A stretch of DNA of 64,000 bases from a virus: positions 1 through 64,000 of IMG/VR virus record IMGVR_UViG_3300025110_000007. The stretch is one strand, 5' to 3'. Position 1 is the stretch's first letter, and every line of letters begins with the position of its first letter. Positions 1 to 7,854 of the stretch are shown here, one piece after another. Below the pieces are notes generated by a model. It did no database searches, had not been told where the DNA came from, and was given only the letters and a program-made list of their open reading frames with translations. A program made the position numbers and the translations under genes.

Positions 1-1
1 A

Positions 2-94
2 AGGCATGTTGCTTTCATGCAGTGGATGCTTGAAAACTATGATGAAATAGTAAATGAGTGGGAAGCGAGCGACATAACGGAGGCGAGTGAATGA
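2..94 (+). CDS. Partial hypothetical protein (C-terminal 30 residues)
   Basis: An open frame enters from the left edge and stops at TGA 92-94. The start lies outside the window. The visible tail is acidic (WMLENYDEIVNEWEASDI). It overlaps the next start by four bases (ATGA), as most genes here do, which supports a real gene end. Function unknown. Confidence 0.5.
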   Translation, partial: RHVAFMQWMLENYDEIVNEWEASDITEASE

Positions 95-384
95 TTGACA
101 CAGACAAATATACAGGACACACACCTGCGCCGTGGAAGACAGGTGGAACTGACATACAGGCTATCAAGGTGTGGACTGTTGATGGTTTTGATGAAGATGA
201 TAATTGGATTTTAGCACCAAGGGCTGACCAACTACTTGCTGTTGACGCACCACTTCTCCTTGAGGAAGTCAAGCGGTTGCGTGAAGAAACCAAGTGGCTT
301 CGTGACCGCCTGTGTCGTGTCATTGGTTATGACTACTGCAAACACGAATACGAGAAGCACTTTGGTAGGGAGATGATTGAATGA
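91..384 (+). CDS. Small hypothetical protein, copy 1 of a tandem pair
   Basis: A 97-residue acidic protein. It begins MIDTDKY and carries DAPLLLEEVKRLRE near residues 52-65, a helical segment of a kind often seen in small phage proteins. The next gene shares both elements, so the two look like a diverged tandem duplication. It is joined by ATGA overlaps to both neighbours, which implies translational coupling. No catalytic motif is visible. Function unknown. Confidence 0.7.
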   Translation: MIDTDKYTGHTPAPWKTGGTDIQAIKVWTVDGFDEDDNWILAPRADQLLAVDAPLLLEEVKRLREETKWLRDRLCRVIGYDYCKHEYEKHFGREMIE

Positions 385-647
385 TTGACACAGACAAATA
401 CGAAAAACACTTGATAGACAAAGCAGTAGAGGACAACTCACAGGTTTGGGTTTGGAAGAACTGGATGCTCAAGAATGCTGAAACAATTGAACAACACAAG
501 GCTACTGCCGCACTACTGAACGACGCACCACTTCTCCTTGAAGAAGTCAAGCGGTTGCGTGAAGCGATTGAGCGTGCTCTTGCTGGTATGGTAGGTATGA
601 AAGTGAATCGTCCTGTGCAAAATATATTGGAGGAGGCGATTAAATGA
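381..647 (+). CDS. Small hypothetical protein, copy 2 of a tandem pair
   Basis: An 88-residue protein starting MIDTDKY and containing DAPLLLEEVKRLREA at about residues 49-63, matching the previous gene. The segment between the two shared elements differs, so only the ends are conserved. GGAGGAGG near 631-638 precedes the next start, and the stop overlaps that start as ATGA. Likely an accessory early protein; function unknown. Confidence 0.7.
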   Translation: MIDTDKYEKHLIDKAVEDNSQVWVWKNWMLKNAETIEQHKATAALLNDAPLLLEEVKRLREAIERALAGMVGMKVNRPVQNILEEAIK

Positions 648-2650
648 AGGTGACAACACACAAGCACAGTGACAAGTACGGACAGCGGCTGGCACTTGAC
701 TTCCCCTACTCAGCGGATGCCAAAGACCGACTCAAGAGTGAGTTGCCCTTCCCTATGACCAAGTGGGAGTCGTCCATGCGTGCATGGTCAATCAAGAACG
801 AGCCCTCCATCATCAAGCAGGCGGCAGACATCCTCACTTCATTTGGTATGGACTGCTCAGAGATGTACAGTATGGTCGAAGGCGTCACCGTTCGTGACCC
901 CAACAAGGCATGGGTCGAAGCACGAGGCAAGCGACTCATACTACACTGGCCGTGGATTCAGGACAAGATACTGCGTGACGATGTCAGGTTGGCTGTGCGA
1001 GCAGTGACAGGGCGTAAGTGGAACGCTGACAAGAAAGAGTGGAGCATCCCCATCGGTCAAGCGACGACGCTGTACAATCTGATGGAGCCAATCTATTTAC
1101 CACTCGCACAGGCTATCATGGAATGCGATGCTGTGTCAGCAGAAGTTGACGAGAGCATCAACCGTGTGGAGATGAGCGGTGCTGTTGAGTTGAAGCCTGT
1201 CGATGCAGAGGAACTTGACCAGCGACTCAGTGTAGTACTGCCTGCTGGCCTTGAACTCTATCCGTTCCAGAAGGTCGGCGTGGCATTTGCCGAGGCGTCC
1301 CATGGTCGTTGCCTCATCGGTGATGACATGGGTGTGGGCAAGACCATCCAAGCACTTGCCTATGCCGCACTCTATCCCAAGGAGCGACCGCTGGTCATCG
1401 TGTCCCCTGCCAATGTCAAGTACAATTGGAAGAAGGAGGCGACCAAGTGGTTGCCCAACGAGTCAGTGCATGTGGTTGACAGTGGCAAGGCCAGTGCCTT
1501 TGAGCCAGCCGACATCATCATCATCAACTACGACCTGATGAACAAACAACAAGACCGGCTGGCTCAGTTGAGCCCAGCCATTACTGTCTTCGATGAGATT
1601 CACTACCTCAAGAACAGCAAAGCACAGCGTACCGCCGCATCAATCAGAGTCGGACGGCTCAGTCAGAAAGTGATTGGCCTGTCTGGTACAGCGATTTCCA
1701 GCAGACCTGCTGAGTTCTTCAACTCACTCAACCTCCTCAGTTCCTCTCAGTTCCCCAGCGAGTGGGACTTCAAACAAAGGTACTGCGACCCATGGCACAA
1801 CGGCTTCGGCTGGGACTTCAAGGGTGCAAGCAATACCAAAGAACTCAACGAGCGTACTCGTGACATGTGCATCCGTCGGCTCAAGAAGGAAGTGCTGACC
1901 GAACTACCTGACAAGGTACGGCAGTTCATTCCGATTGAACTGTCCAAGTCAGAGCGCAAGGAGTACGACGACAAACAAGACGAGTACTACTACACCATGG
2001 ACTCGCACTACGCACATGAGATTCCATTACCGAAGGGCTTCATGCTCAACATGCTCAGTGACCTGCGCCACATCTGTGGTCGCATGAAGGTACCGAGGGC
2101 TGTCGAGTGGATTGGTTCACGGTACGACTTGACGGATGGCAAACCATTGGTTGTCTTCTGTCACCACAAGGATGTACTGTCAGGCATTGCTGACCAACTC
2201 AGCGCCCTCAAACAGTACACTCACATCAGGCACGACCGCATCGACGGCAGTGTCAGTTCCAAGCGACGGCAGGAGATTGTCGAGTCCTTCCAATCAGGTG
2301 GGCTGGATGTACTGCTGTGCAATACCATCGCCGCCAAGGAAGGCATCACGCTGACTGCGGCAGACACAGTCCTCTTCATTGAACGGGAGTGGGTGCCGAC
2401 TGACGAGGAGCAAGCAGAGGACCGTGTGTATCGGATGGGGCAGGAGAGCCAGTCCGTTCACGCAGTGTACCTTTCAGTTGCCAACTCAATCGACGAACAC
2501 TTCGACCGTGTGATTGAGGGCAAGCGTCAAGTCGTCAAGGCAGTGCTCGACGGTGGCGACATCGAAGAGCGACAGAGTCTTGTCAAGGAGTTAGTCAGCC
2601 GACTCAGGAAACAGAACGGCTGGCAATTTGAAACAGAGGAAGTAATATGA
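644..2650 (+). CDS. SNF2-family DNA helicase/translocase (SMARCAL1-like)
   Basis: A 668-residue protein with a complete SNF2 ATPase core. Visible motifs are Walker A GDDMGVGKT (residues 226-234), VIVSPANVKYNWKKE (motif Ia), the DEIH box (317-320), GLSGT (motif III), and in the second RecA lobe a helicase motif V/VI region ending EDRVYRMGQ. The N-terminus has two HARP-like segments, around residues 16-57 and 97-145, each ending in a W...WSI pattern, as in annealing helicases of the SMARCAL1 type. By family it should translocate on or reanneal DNA at forks; a role in viral replication or recombination is inferred. It is coupled to both neighbours through ATGA overlaps. Confidence 0.93.
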   Translation: MKVTTHKHSDKYGQRLALDFPYSADAKDRLKSELPFPMTKWESSMRAWSIKNEPSIIKQAADILTSFGMDCSEMYSMVEGVTVRDPNKAWVEARGKRLILHWPWIQDKILRDDVRLAVRAVTGRKWNADKKEWSIPIGQATTLYNLMEPIYLPLAQAIMECDAVSAEVDESINRVEMSGAVELKPVDAEELDQRLSVVLPAGLELYPFQKVGVAFAEASHGRCLIGDDMGVGKTIQALAYAALYPKERPLVIVSPANVKYNWKKEATKWLPNESVHVVDSGKASAFEPADIIIINYDLMNKQQDRLAQLSPAITVFDEIHYLKNSKAQRTAASIRVGRLSQKVIGLSGTAISSRPAEFFNSLNLLSSSQFPSEWDFKQRYCDPWHNGFGWDFKGASNTKELNERTRDMCIRRLKKEVLTELPDKVRQFIPIELSKSERKEYDDKQDEYYYTMDSHYAHEIPLPKGFMLNMLSDLRHICGRMKVPRAVEWIGSRYDLTDGKPLVVFCHHKDVLSGIADQLSALKQYTHIRHDRIDGSVSSKRRQEIVESFQSGGLDVLLCNTIAAKEGITLTAADTVLFIEREWVPTDEEQAEDRVYRMGQESQSVHAVYLSVANSIDEHFDRVIEGKRQVVKAVLDGGDIEERQSLVKELVSRLRKQNGWQFETEEVI

Positions 2651-2769
2651 AAAACGCAAAGAGAACAGCAGAGATACCAGCAGAAGAACGAAACAAGTGG
2701 GGCTACCCGAACGACGACTGGTCGTTCGCAGGCTACACAGAAGGAACCGCATGGTGGGTGAAAGAATGA
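2647..2769 (+). CDS. Small hypothetical protein (40 aa)
   Basis: A 40-residue ORF with a basic N-terminal half (MKNAKRTAEIPAEERNKW) and an aromatic C-terminal half (WGYPNDDWSFAG). Its ATG overlaps the helicase stop and its TGA overlaps the next ATG, both as ATGA. This unbroken coupling is the main support for it. Function unknown. Confidence 0.55.
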   Translation: MKNAKRTAEIPAEERNKWGYPNDDWSFAGYTEGTAWWVKE

Positions 2770-3023
2770 GGATAGCCCCGTTGAAATGGACATTACTTTG
2801 CTTAGAGAAGGAAAAGGAAATAGAGAACTGGGAAAATGGTTGGTACAAATTTTCTGTTATCAATCACGCCATCGAGTTCAATGTACAAGGAATACAAGAG
2901 GCAACTGCTCAACAAATCGTACGCTCTTTGAATGGTGCGATGGTACACCAACGCAGTGAGTTCCTTTGGGGTCTTGCGAACATGCACAATCAAGGCACAC
3001 TTTACGGAGGCGATGAAGAATGA
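2766..3023 (+). CDS. Small hypothetical protein (85 aa)
   Basis: An 85-residue protein (MRIAPLKWTLLCLEKEKE...). The frame is open farther upstream, but ATG 2766 is chosen because it forms an ATGA overlap with the preceding stop. No known motif is recognised. The C-terminus GGDEE comes from the ribosome-binding region of the next gene (GGAGGCGATGAAGA). Confidence 0.6.
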   Translation: MRIAPLKWTLLCLEKEKEIENWENGWYKFSVINHAIEFNVQGIQEATAQQIVRSLNGAMVHQRSEFLWGLANMHNQGTLYGGDEE

Positions 3024-3241
3024 GTGCTACACTAAGTGGTATGACGGACCTCGCCGCTACTATTGCGGGATTGCGAGTCGGCAGTGAAATGAGCAGACCG
3101 CTCATTGAAGAAATGTGTGGCGATTGTGGCGTCGATACTGTTGTTGCATTCCTTGTATTTTGTGAACGGAATAACGGTTGGGACTGTACCCTTCAAATTG
3201 CATGGGCCAACGAAACACGACCGGAAGGTGAAGAAGAATGA
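3020..3241 (+). CDS. Small hypothetical protein (73 aa)
   Basis: A 73-residue protein with four cysteines (CGDCG near 34-38, later C48 and C56), which might bind a metal, although the spacing is not a standard zinc ribbon. It sits in the ATGA-coupled chain of tiny genes after the SNF2 helicase. Function unknown. Confidence 0.6.
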   Translation: MSATLSGMTDLAATIAGLRVGSEMSRPLIEEMCGDCGVDTVVAFLVFCERNNGWDCTLQIAWANETRPEGEEE

Positions 3242-3402
3242 AAGGAATGATAACAGAAATACAGATGAGAGCATACACTGAATGGGTACGCAGTACCATG
3301 AAGGATGTGTACGAATGCCAAGACATGTCGGTCGATGACTTCCGTGAGTATGTGCGGGGCCAACTTGACTGGTGGTTGGAAGCAGAAGAGGTGGGACAAT
3401 GA
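3238..3402 (+). CDS. Small hypothetical protein (54 aa)
   Basis: A 54-residue acidic protein (MKGMITEIQMRAYTEWVRST...) ending in EEVGQ. It is held between two ATGA overlaps at 3238 and 3399. The tail overlaps GAGGTG, the ribosome-binding sequence of the next gene. Function unknown. Confidence 0.5.
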   Translation: MKGMITEIQMRAYTEWVRSTMKDVYECQDMSVDDFREYVRGQLDWWLEAEEVGQ

Positions 3403-3503
3403 AGCACAAAATAAAATGGATTCACGATTTGACAGATGAAGAATTGGAGATATTGGTTGAAGAGTGGGAAGGGTACTTCCGAGCAGAAGAGGTGGAAGCA
3501 TGA
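3399..3503 (+). CDS. Small hypothetical protein (34 aa)
   Basis: A 34-residue acidic ORF (MKHKIKWIHDLTDEELEILV...) ending EEVEA. The tail is written by GAGGTGGAAGCATGA, which combines the Shine-Dalgarno sequence and start of the next gene. It is coupled on both sides. Function unknown. Confidence 0.45.
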   Translation: MKHKIKWIHDLTDEELEILVEEWEGYFRAEEVEA

Positions 3504-3679
3504 ATAACGAAGAATTGATAGGAAAGATAGAAGAGAAAGTAAGAGAGTTGCATCACAAGTCGAATGCAGAAGGCATCAGTACTGGCCAAGCGCATTGGTT
3601 CGATGGGTGCCTTTCTGCCTACGAATGGGTGCTCAATGAACTTGGTCGGAGCACAGACAACATGGAGGTGGACGCATGA
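3500..3679 (+). CDS. Small hypothetical protein (59 aa)
   Basis: A 59-residue protein (MNNEELIGKIEEKVRELHHK...) with a charged N-terminal helix. ATG 3500 is preferred over upstream in-frame codons because it overlaps the preceding stop. It ends MEVDA, a variant of the repeated EVTA tail imposed by the next ribosome-binding site at 3664-3679. Function unknown. Confidence 0.55.
   Translation: MNNEELIGKIEEKVRELHHKSNAEGISTGQAHWFDGCLSAYEWVLNELGRSTDNMEVDA
3664..3679 (+). promoter_or_regulatory. Diverged RBS/stop/start cassette
   Basis: GGAGGTGGACGCATGA merges the end of one gene, a Shine-Dalgarno sequence and an ATGA overlap. A near copy, GGAGGTGGGCGCATGA, is at 3849-3864. They are looser relatives of the repeated cassette at 8632-9728 and give tails EVDA and EVGA. 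Confidence 0.55.
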
Positions 3680-3864
3680 GAGTCACATGCTACGGAAGCA
3701 ACCGAACTTGGAAAGCACCGAAGTGCGGCATCTGTCCGAGTTGCCGTCACGCCCGATTGCACGACATCGCAGACAGACTGAGTGACCTTGGACAACCCGA
3801 CCTTGCTCACAGCATCGCCATGACCGGCGCACTACTCACACGACTACCGGAGGTGGGCGCATGA
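3676..3864 (+). CDS. Small zinc-ribbon-like protein (62 aa)
   Basis: A 62-residue basic protein with C5 and the tight motif CGICPSC at about residues 17-23, followed by RHARLHDIADRL. The cysteine pair suggests half a zinc-binding knuckle, but a clear second pair is missing. It ends PEVGA, a variant of the repeated tail, with GGAGGTGGGCGCATGA forming the next start. Function unknown. Confidence 0.55.
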   Translation: MRVTCYGSNRTWKAPKCGICPSCRHARLHDIADRLSDLGQPDLAHSIAMTGALLTRLPEVGA

Positions 3865-4187
3865 GCGTGTACATCCAACTGAACAAAACGAAGAAGCGAG
3901 TCAACGAACTGGAGCAGGAACTTGACCTTGCCCAGCGACAACTGTGGGCACTGCGAGGAGCAGTGCTTGGTTCTTGGAAAGAGGCTGTTCGATGCGGTGC
4001 ACCGTGGCATAAGGAACTGCGTCACCCGATGGTGGATATGGGGTATCTCTTACACGAAGACTACCACTACTCAATCAATCCTGAATGGGAAGCCCACGCT
4101 ATGCAGTGGCTACGGAAATCGTACGACATGGACTTTGGCGAAGACGCTGAGGAACACTGGCAAGATACTTGGGGTGATGAAGAATGA
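3861..4187 (+). CDS. Hypothetical coiled-coil protein (108 aa)
   Basis: A 108-residue protein. Residues 6-34 (TKKRVNELEQELDLAQRQL...) form a strong coiled-coil heptad pattern, suggesting oligomerisation. The remainder is rich in aromatics and acidic residues (EEHWQDTWGDEE at the end). It is coupled to both neighbours by ATGA overlaps. Function unknown. Confidence 0.6.
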   Translation: MSVYIQLNKTKKRVNELEQELDLAQRQLWALRGAVLGSWKEAVRCGAPWHKELRHPMVDMGYLLHEDYHYSINPEWEAHAMQWLRKSYDMDFGEDAEEHWQDTWGDEE

Positions 4188-4501
4188 GCATGCGCAAGAC
4201 ACAGATGGACCACATCCTAAGCAGGCTAAGATGGAGCATGCTTGAGAACAACAACGAATGGGTTTCTGCCAGTGAAATGATGTGGTTGTTGAAGGAGCAC
4301 ACAAAACCCCAAACCAATGCGTTGTACAGAGAGGCTTGTAGCAACAACAAGATACCAGTGCCCACATTCCGGTACCTCAACAACCAGAACCAGTTAGCAC
4401 ACAATGTTATCAGGTCAGGGGAATACGAAGTGATTAAGTCCCGAGTCATCCCTAATAGTCCGACAGTCAACATGTACCGACTCAAGGAGGTGACGGCATG
4501 A
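4184..4501 (+). CDS. Hypothetical protein, possible winged helix (105 aa)
   Basis: A 105-residue protein. The first 80 residues alternate predicted helices in a way that recalls winged-helix DNA-binding proteins (WVSASEMMWLLKEHT, then a basic helix, then a strand-rich end). This is a weak impression only. The C-terminus LKEVTA is the first full example of the EVTA tail, encoded by AAGGAGGTGACGGCATGA at 4484-4501. Confidence 0.55.
   Translation: MSMRKTQMDHILSRLRWSMLENNNEWVSASEMMWLLKEHTKPQTNALYREACSNNKIPVPTFRYLNNQNQLAHNVIRSGEYEVIKSRVIPNSPTVNMYRLKEVTA
4484..4501 (+). promoter_or_regulatory. Overlapping RBS/stop/start cassette, first copy
   Basis: AAGGAGGTGACGGCATGA combines a long match to the archaeal Shine-Dalgarno consensus (GGAGGTGA), the last codons of the upstream gene and an ATGA stop-start overlap. 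Near-identical copies recur eight times between 8632 and 9728. Confidence 0.75.
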
Positions 4502-4635
4502 AGGGCACTGTGGACATTTGTAGTACATACAATTGTAATACACAGAGCATGCCAATGCACCCCTCTGGCCTGTGCCATGCGTGTTATCAAGAAATAAAGC
4601 AGGCCGCCAGAGATGGCACAGAGTACATTCCATAG
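4498..4635 (+). CDS. Small Cys-rich protein (45 aa)
   Basis: A 45-residue ORF with C8-x5-C14 and C28-x2-C31, a plausible four-cysteine zinc-binding site. It is the last gene of the first coupled chain; after TAG 4633-4635 there is a gap with a promoter. Function unknown. Confidence 0.5.
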   Translation: MKGTVDICSTYNCNTQSMPMHPSGLCHACYQEIKQAARDGTEYIP

Positions 4636-4705
4636 GGCGACCGAGCCCTGAAAAAAACGGTAGGGGAGCCTGTTTGACCTCCTCTCATCCAAATCAGGCA
4701 GACAA

Positions 4706-4713
4706 TTTAAATA
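4706..4713 (+). promoter_or_regulatory. Archaeal promoter, TATA box TTTAAATA
   Basis: TTTAAATA lies in the 95-base gap upstream of the DUF932-like gene. The spacing from TAAATA to ATG 4737 is 23 bases, identical to that at the 19182 promoter. This fits an archaeal TATA box about 26-28 bases before a leaderless or near-leaderless start. Confidence 0.6.
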
Positions 4714-4730
4714 GAAGATAGGTGACCAAT

Positions 4731-6311
4731 ATGACTATGGCGACAACTGTAATAGGCAAAATAACCGAAACAACAACCGAGACAATGACGATGGAGTACC
4801 CATCGTTGGCTGGTGTGAAAACACTAAAGATTGAACGACAAGACCTTGAACGATTCGAGGCACTGGATGATGGCAGAGTAGCAGTACAAGTATCGGGACA
4901 CACAGAGTCCCTGCTGTACGGCTCAGACGCACCATTCATAGTGACAGAGCAGGACATTTCAATTGTCACTGCGATGGAACACAACGAACCCACATCGTGG
5001 TGGACAACCAACGGAGAAGTGAAACAAATGAACGAAAACATAGATGAAGATGAATACAACGATGAAGTACCGCATTTCGGTACACAAGAAGGACGACTGG
5101 TGATGGAAATCACAGCGGACGGAGAGATGGTGGTCAACGATGTTGGCCCGTTCGACGATGCGCTGTACTCTGGCAACCGACGAAACAAAGCAACGGCTGA
5201 TTGGGATTTCATTCCATCAGAGAAGATGGGCTTTGTTCTCTTTGAAGACGAGCGCAGTGGACAAACCTCGGCCGCCAAGATTACTGATGGCGACGGCAAG
5301 GCAATTGTCAAGCATGTCTTCAATCCGAACTACAAGTCTGAGAAGCGACCGCTTGGTGCTCACCTTGGGATGTTCAGTCCCAATTACTACGCACTGCCCT
5401 ATGCCAAGGGCTTCGCTCCAATCCTTGCACAAGCCGCTGAGAACGGATGGCCTGCCAAGGTCTTCGCATTCGATGAGGGCAAGGTAGCCCGCCTCGACTG
5501 TGATGTCAGTTCCAGTGTTGACTGGGATGCGGCCAAGGAATCAGTCCTCGGCAAGCGATGGCGTGACATGGGCTTTGTCAAACAAGGCGACTACCGTGTT
5601 GGCTTCTCGATTCACAACAGCCTCGATGGCAGTTCGTCCTTCAAGGTCAACGCCATTGCAATGCGATTGGCCTGCTCCAACGGCATGGTCCTCGGCAAGC
5701 AACAGACACTGCTCAAGTTGCGACACACCAGAGGCGTCATGGAGTCCTACGATTTCAGCGCCCTTGCTGACAAAATCAACGAGGTCATGATGGAAGCGGC
5801 CCGTGAGATTATCGAGGTCGAAGCAATGCGCAACATCACAGTCAACGATGACATCTTTGAGAAAATCATGACCCTGTCTGAGAAGGCGGGCTTGATTACC
5901 AAACCAACTGTGCACCGCAACGATGTGGGTGAAGTCACCCACCTCAGCCGTGGTCACATGTGGCGCATGATGGGACAAGGTTGGACCAACCCTGCTCAAG
6001 ACTGGGTCCGTGTATTGCCTGATGACCAGAAGACATTGTACCAAGTGTACAACATTCTCACTGGTGCAATCACACACAAGCCTGCTTACCAAGACCACGA
6101 GCAGTACCGCAACAAAGCATTGGAAGGCAAGACCCTTGGGTTCAATGCTATGGACAAGAAGTTGCGTGACACACACACCATGCTCCGAGGCATCAGTGAC
6201 AAAGTCGTCGCCGCCATCGGTGGAGACTCACAAGCACTCGCACAAGAAAGTGAGCAAGTACTTACACAGCAACTTGCAAGCGTACCATTCTTTGCGGAGG
6301 TAATTTATTGA
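4731..6311 (+). CDS. DUF932-like phage/plasmid protein
   Basis: About 526 residues. The central stretch VGFSIHNSLDGSSSFKV followed by AMRLACSNGMV is the hallmark of the DUF932 family (phage/plasmid-like proteins), where an NSxDG motif precedes an R-x-x-CSNGM motif. The family's biochemical role is not settled. The N-terminal 110 residues are an acidic extension. Three starts are possible: GTG 4722, ATG 4731 (preceded by GGTGA at good spacing) and ATG 4737 (best distance from the TATA box). It heads the second plus-strand block, so it is probably an abundant early protein. The end overlaps the next gene (TTGA). Confidence 0.75.
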   Translation: MTMATTVIGKITETTTETMTMEYPSLAGVKTLKIERQDLERFEALDDGRVAVQVSGHTESLLYGSDAPFIVTEQDISIVTAMEHNEPTSWWTTNGEVKQMNENIDEDEYNDEVPHFGTQEGRLVMEITADGEMVVNDVGPFDDALYSGNRRNKATADWDFIPSEKMGFVLFEDERSGQTSAAKITDGDGKAIVKHVFNPNYKSEKRPLGAHLGMFSPNYYALPYAKGFAPILAQAAENGWPAKVFAFDEGKVARLDCDVSSSVDWDAAKESVLGKRWRDMGFVKQGDYRVGFSIHNSLDGSSSFKVNAIAMRLACSNGMVLGKQQTLLKLRHTRGVMESYDFSALADKINEVMMEAAREIIEVEAMRNITVNDDIFEKIMTLSEKAGLITKPTVHRNDVGEVTHLSRGHMWRMMGQGWTNPAQDWVRVLPDDQKTLYQVYNILTGAITHKPAYQDHEQYRNKALEGKTLGFNAMDKKLRDTHTMLRGISDKVVAAIGGDSQALAQESEQVLTQQLASVPFFAEVIY

Positions 6312-6610
6312 GTGAGATGAGTGCCAAGCAAATCGACGATGACGGCAACTTCGTAGTGGGCGGGAAGAAGTACTCTTTGTTGGGTACTCACCTTCCCGTC
6401 CCTGCGGATGTTTCGATGACAGGCAAGGCCATCACGGAAGAGGTGCTACTTGTAGCCAACCTTGACCTAAGAGCGTGCCCTGCTTGTCGTGAGTCAACTG
6501 AGGGAAAACTCTCAGTCGTACTGGTCACCGAGAATTATCGATTGCATCCATCACGCTGTTGCTGTCAAATGATTTGGCTAACAGAAGTAAGAGAGGAGAG
6601 AGGACAATGA
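6308..6610 (+). CDS. Hypothetical protein with CPAC motif (100 aa)
   Basis: A 100-residue protein. TTG 6308 is preferred because GGAGGT at 6296-6301 is well spaced and the codon overlaps the preceding stop as TTGA; ATG 6317 is the alternative. CPACRES at about residue 57 and a later RCCCQM could make a zinc site. Function unknown. Confidence 0.6.
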   Translation: MSEMSAKQIDDDGNFVVGGKKYSLLGTHLPVPADVSMTGKAITEEVLLVANLDLRACPACRESTEGKLSVVLVTENYRLHPSRCCCQMIWLTEVREERGQ

Positions 6611-6708
6611 AACAAAGACAGAAGAAAGCACACATGGGCAGATACCGAGCAAAGTTCCGACGAGCGTTGCGTAAGAAAGCACTACGAGAGGCAGGTGAAG
6701 AGGAATGA
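6607..6708 (+). CDS. Small very basic protein (33 aa)
   Basis: A 33-residue ORF in which roughly half the residues are Lys or Arg (MKQRQKKAHMGRYRAKFRRA), ending GEEE. It could bind nucleic acid. It is coupled by ATGA overlaps on both sides, the main evidence that it is translated. Confidence 0.45.
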   Translation: MKQRQKKAHMGRYRAKFRRALRKKALREAGEEE

Positions 6709-6887
6709 AGCGAGTGACCAAGCACATCAAGATGCTTGCCTTCCACATCGTACAGGAAGGTATGGGGCGTGAGTCCGACACACTTCTCGACCTTGCGAAC
6801 TTTGAGTGGGAGATTGAAACGAACCGACCTTACACTATCGAAGACTACCACGATGCTTGTGCATGGATTGACAGGAGGCTGGCTTGA
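6705..6887 (+). CDS. Small hypothetical protein (60 aa)
   Basis: A 60-residue protein (MKRVTKHIKMLAFHIVQEGM...) with a predicted helical fold and no recognised motif. Its start overlaps the preceding stop; the next gene begins immediately after its stop at 6888. Confidence 0.55.
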   Translation: MKRVTKHIKMLAFHIVQEGMGRESDTLLDLANFEWEIETNRPYTIEDYHDACAWIDRRLA

Positions 6888-7022
6888 ATGATTCCAGAAG
6901 TCGAACAGAAAATATATGACATCATAATGAGTCATGGCATGAAACTTGAGGAAGAAGCGTGGTTTCTATTGATGGGTATGGCTGATGACCTTATGGCACG
7001 CATGTGTGGGGTGTTTGAATGA
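6888..7022 (+). CDS. Small hypothetical protein (44 aa)
   Basis: A 44-residue ORF rich in methionine (MIPEVEQKIYDIIMSHGMKL...). It abuts the preceding stop and overlaps the next start as ATGA. Helical and amphipathic; function unknown. Confidence 0.45.
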   Translation: MIPEVEQKIYDIIMSHGMKLEEEAWFLLMGMADDLMARMCGVFE

Positions 7023-7732
7023 CACAGAACGAGCAAGTGTCACAACTGCTGGACGGCCTACAAGAAGGACAGGTCTGGGACCTGACCGGGCAGGGCCTCG
7101 TCTATCTGAAAGGTAAGGACAACACACTCAGCCTGATTGCCACCTTCAATTCATTGGAGTCGGCCAAGGTACATGGAGTAGTCAAAGGCGAAGCAGTCAA
7201 GAAAGGCTGGGTCGTCGACGACTCCTCCCCTATGGTAGTCAACACACAGGAAGAGCAGATGGAGTTCACCATGGGCCTCAAGCAACAGCAACTGGAGAAC
7301 ATGCGCTGTCCGGGCGAGGACTGTGAACTACCATTGGCGGCCTACGAACTCACCGATGTTGACTGGCGTTTCCTTGGCGACAAGGAAGTGCAGGGTGAAG
7401 ACGGCGAGATGATGACCTACGAGGACTGGGGCGTTGAGGCGTCCTGTCCTGCCTGCGACAATACAATTCTCATGCCACCACGGGACTACGAACTCATGGT
7501 AGGTACTGACCAACTTGAAAGGTACCGTGGTAAGAAGCGTACCTATCAGTTGCTACACCCACAGCAGGTGACGGACATCGTCGACTTGCAAGACATTTCT
7601 GCGACCGACTCTGGTCGTTTCAACCGGCTGGTTGTGTTAGGAAGTATCTGTCCAGTAAGCGGCGAACGACTGCCGATTCACATTCGTGGTCGTGTCGCAC
7701 TGTACGAAACAAACGGAGAGGAAGAGGAATGA
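7019..7732 (+). CDS. Hypothetical protein with zinc-ribbon insertion (237 aa)
   Basis: A 237-residue acidic protein. A cysteine pair CPGEDC near residue 97 and CPACDN near 142 form a likely four-cysteine zinc ribbon in the middle of the chain. The flanking regions show no recognised domain. It is the largest gene in this stretch of tiny genes and is coupled to both neighbours. A role in transcription or replication control is possible because of the zinc ribbon, but this is only inference. Confidence 0.65.
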   Translation: MTQNEQVSQLLDGLQEGQVWDLTGQGLVYLKGKDNTLSLIATFNSLESAKVHGVVKGEAVKKGWVVDDSSPMVVNTQEEQMEFTMGLKQQQLENMRCPGEDCELPLAAYELTDVDWRFLGDKEVQGEDGEMMTYEDWGVEASCPACDNTILMPPRDYELMVGTDQLERYRGKKRTYQLLHPQQVTDIVDLQDISATDSGRFNRLVVLGSICPVSGERLPIHIRGRVALYETNGEEEE

Positions 7733-7854
7733 AAGAAGAAGAATGCGCCATCTGTGCAGAAGACTACCACGACAGTGACCAGTACATCTGTGACGATTGT
7801 CATAGAGAACTTGAAGCACTGCGAGCAGACCAACTTGCATCGAGGTGGGACTGA
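7729..7854 (+). CDS. Small zinc-ribbon protein (41 aa)
   Basis: A 41-residue protein with CAIC (6-9) and CDDC (21-24), a compact treble-clef or zinc-ribbon knuckle. It ends with a short charged helix. The stop and next start share a base (TGATG). Function unknown. Confidence 0.6.
   Translation: MKEEECAICAEDYHDSDQYICDDCHRELEALRADQLASRWD

Noticed and set aside
4099-4692. A 197-codon minus-strand frame crossing 4187-4692
   Set aside because: It spans three coupled plus-strand genes and the promoter region; hydrophobic residues arise from the complementary strand.
5541-6176. A 211-codon minus-strand frame within the DUF932-like gene
   Set aside because: Antisense to a well-supported gene, with no promoter or overlap coupling and shadow-like composition.
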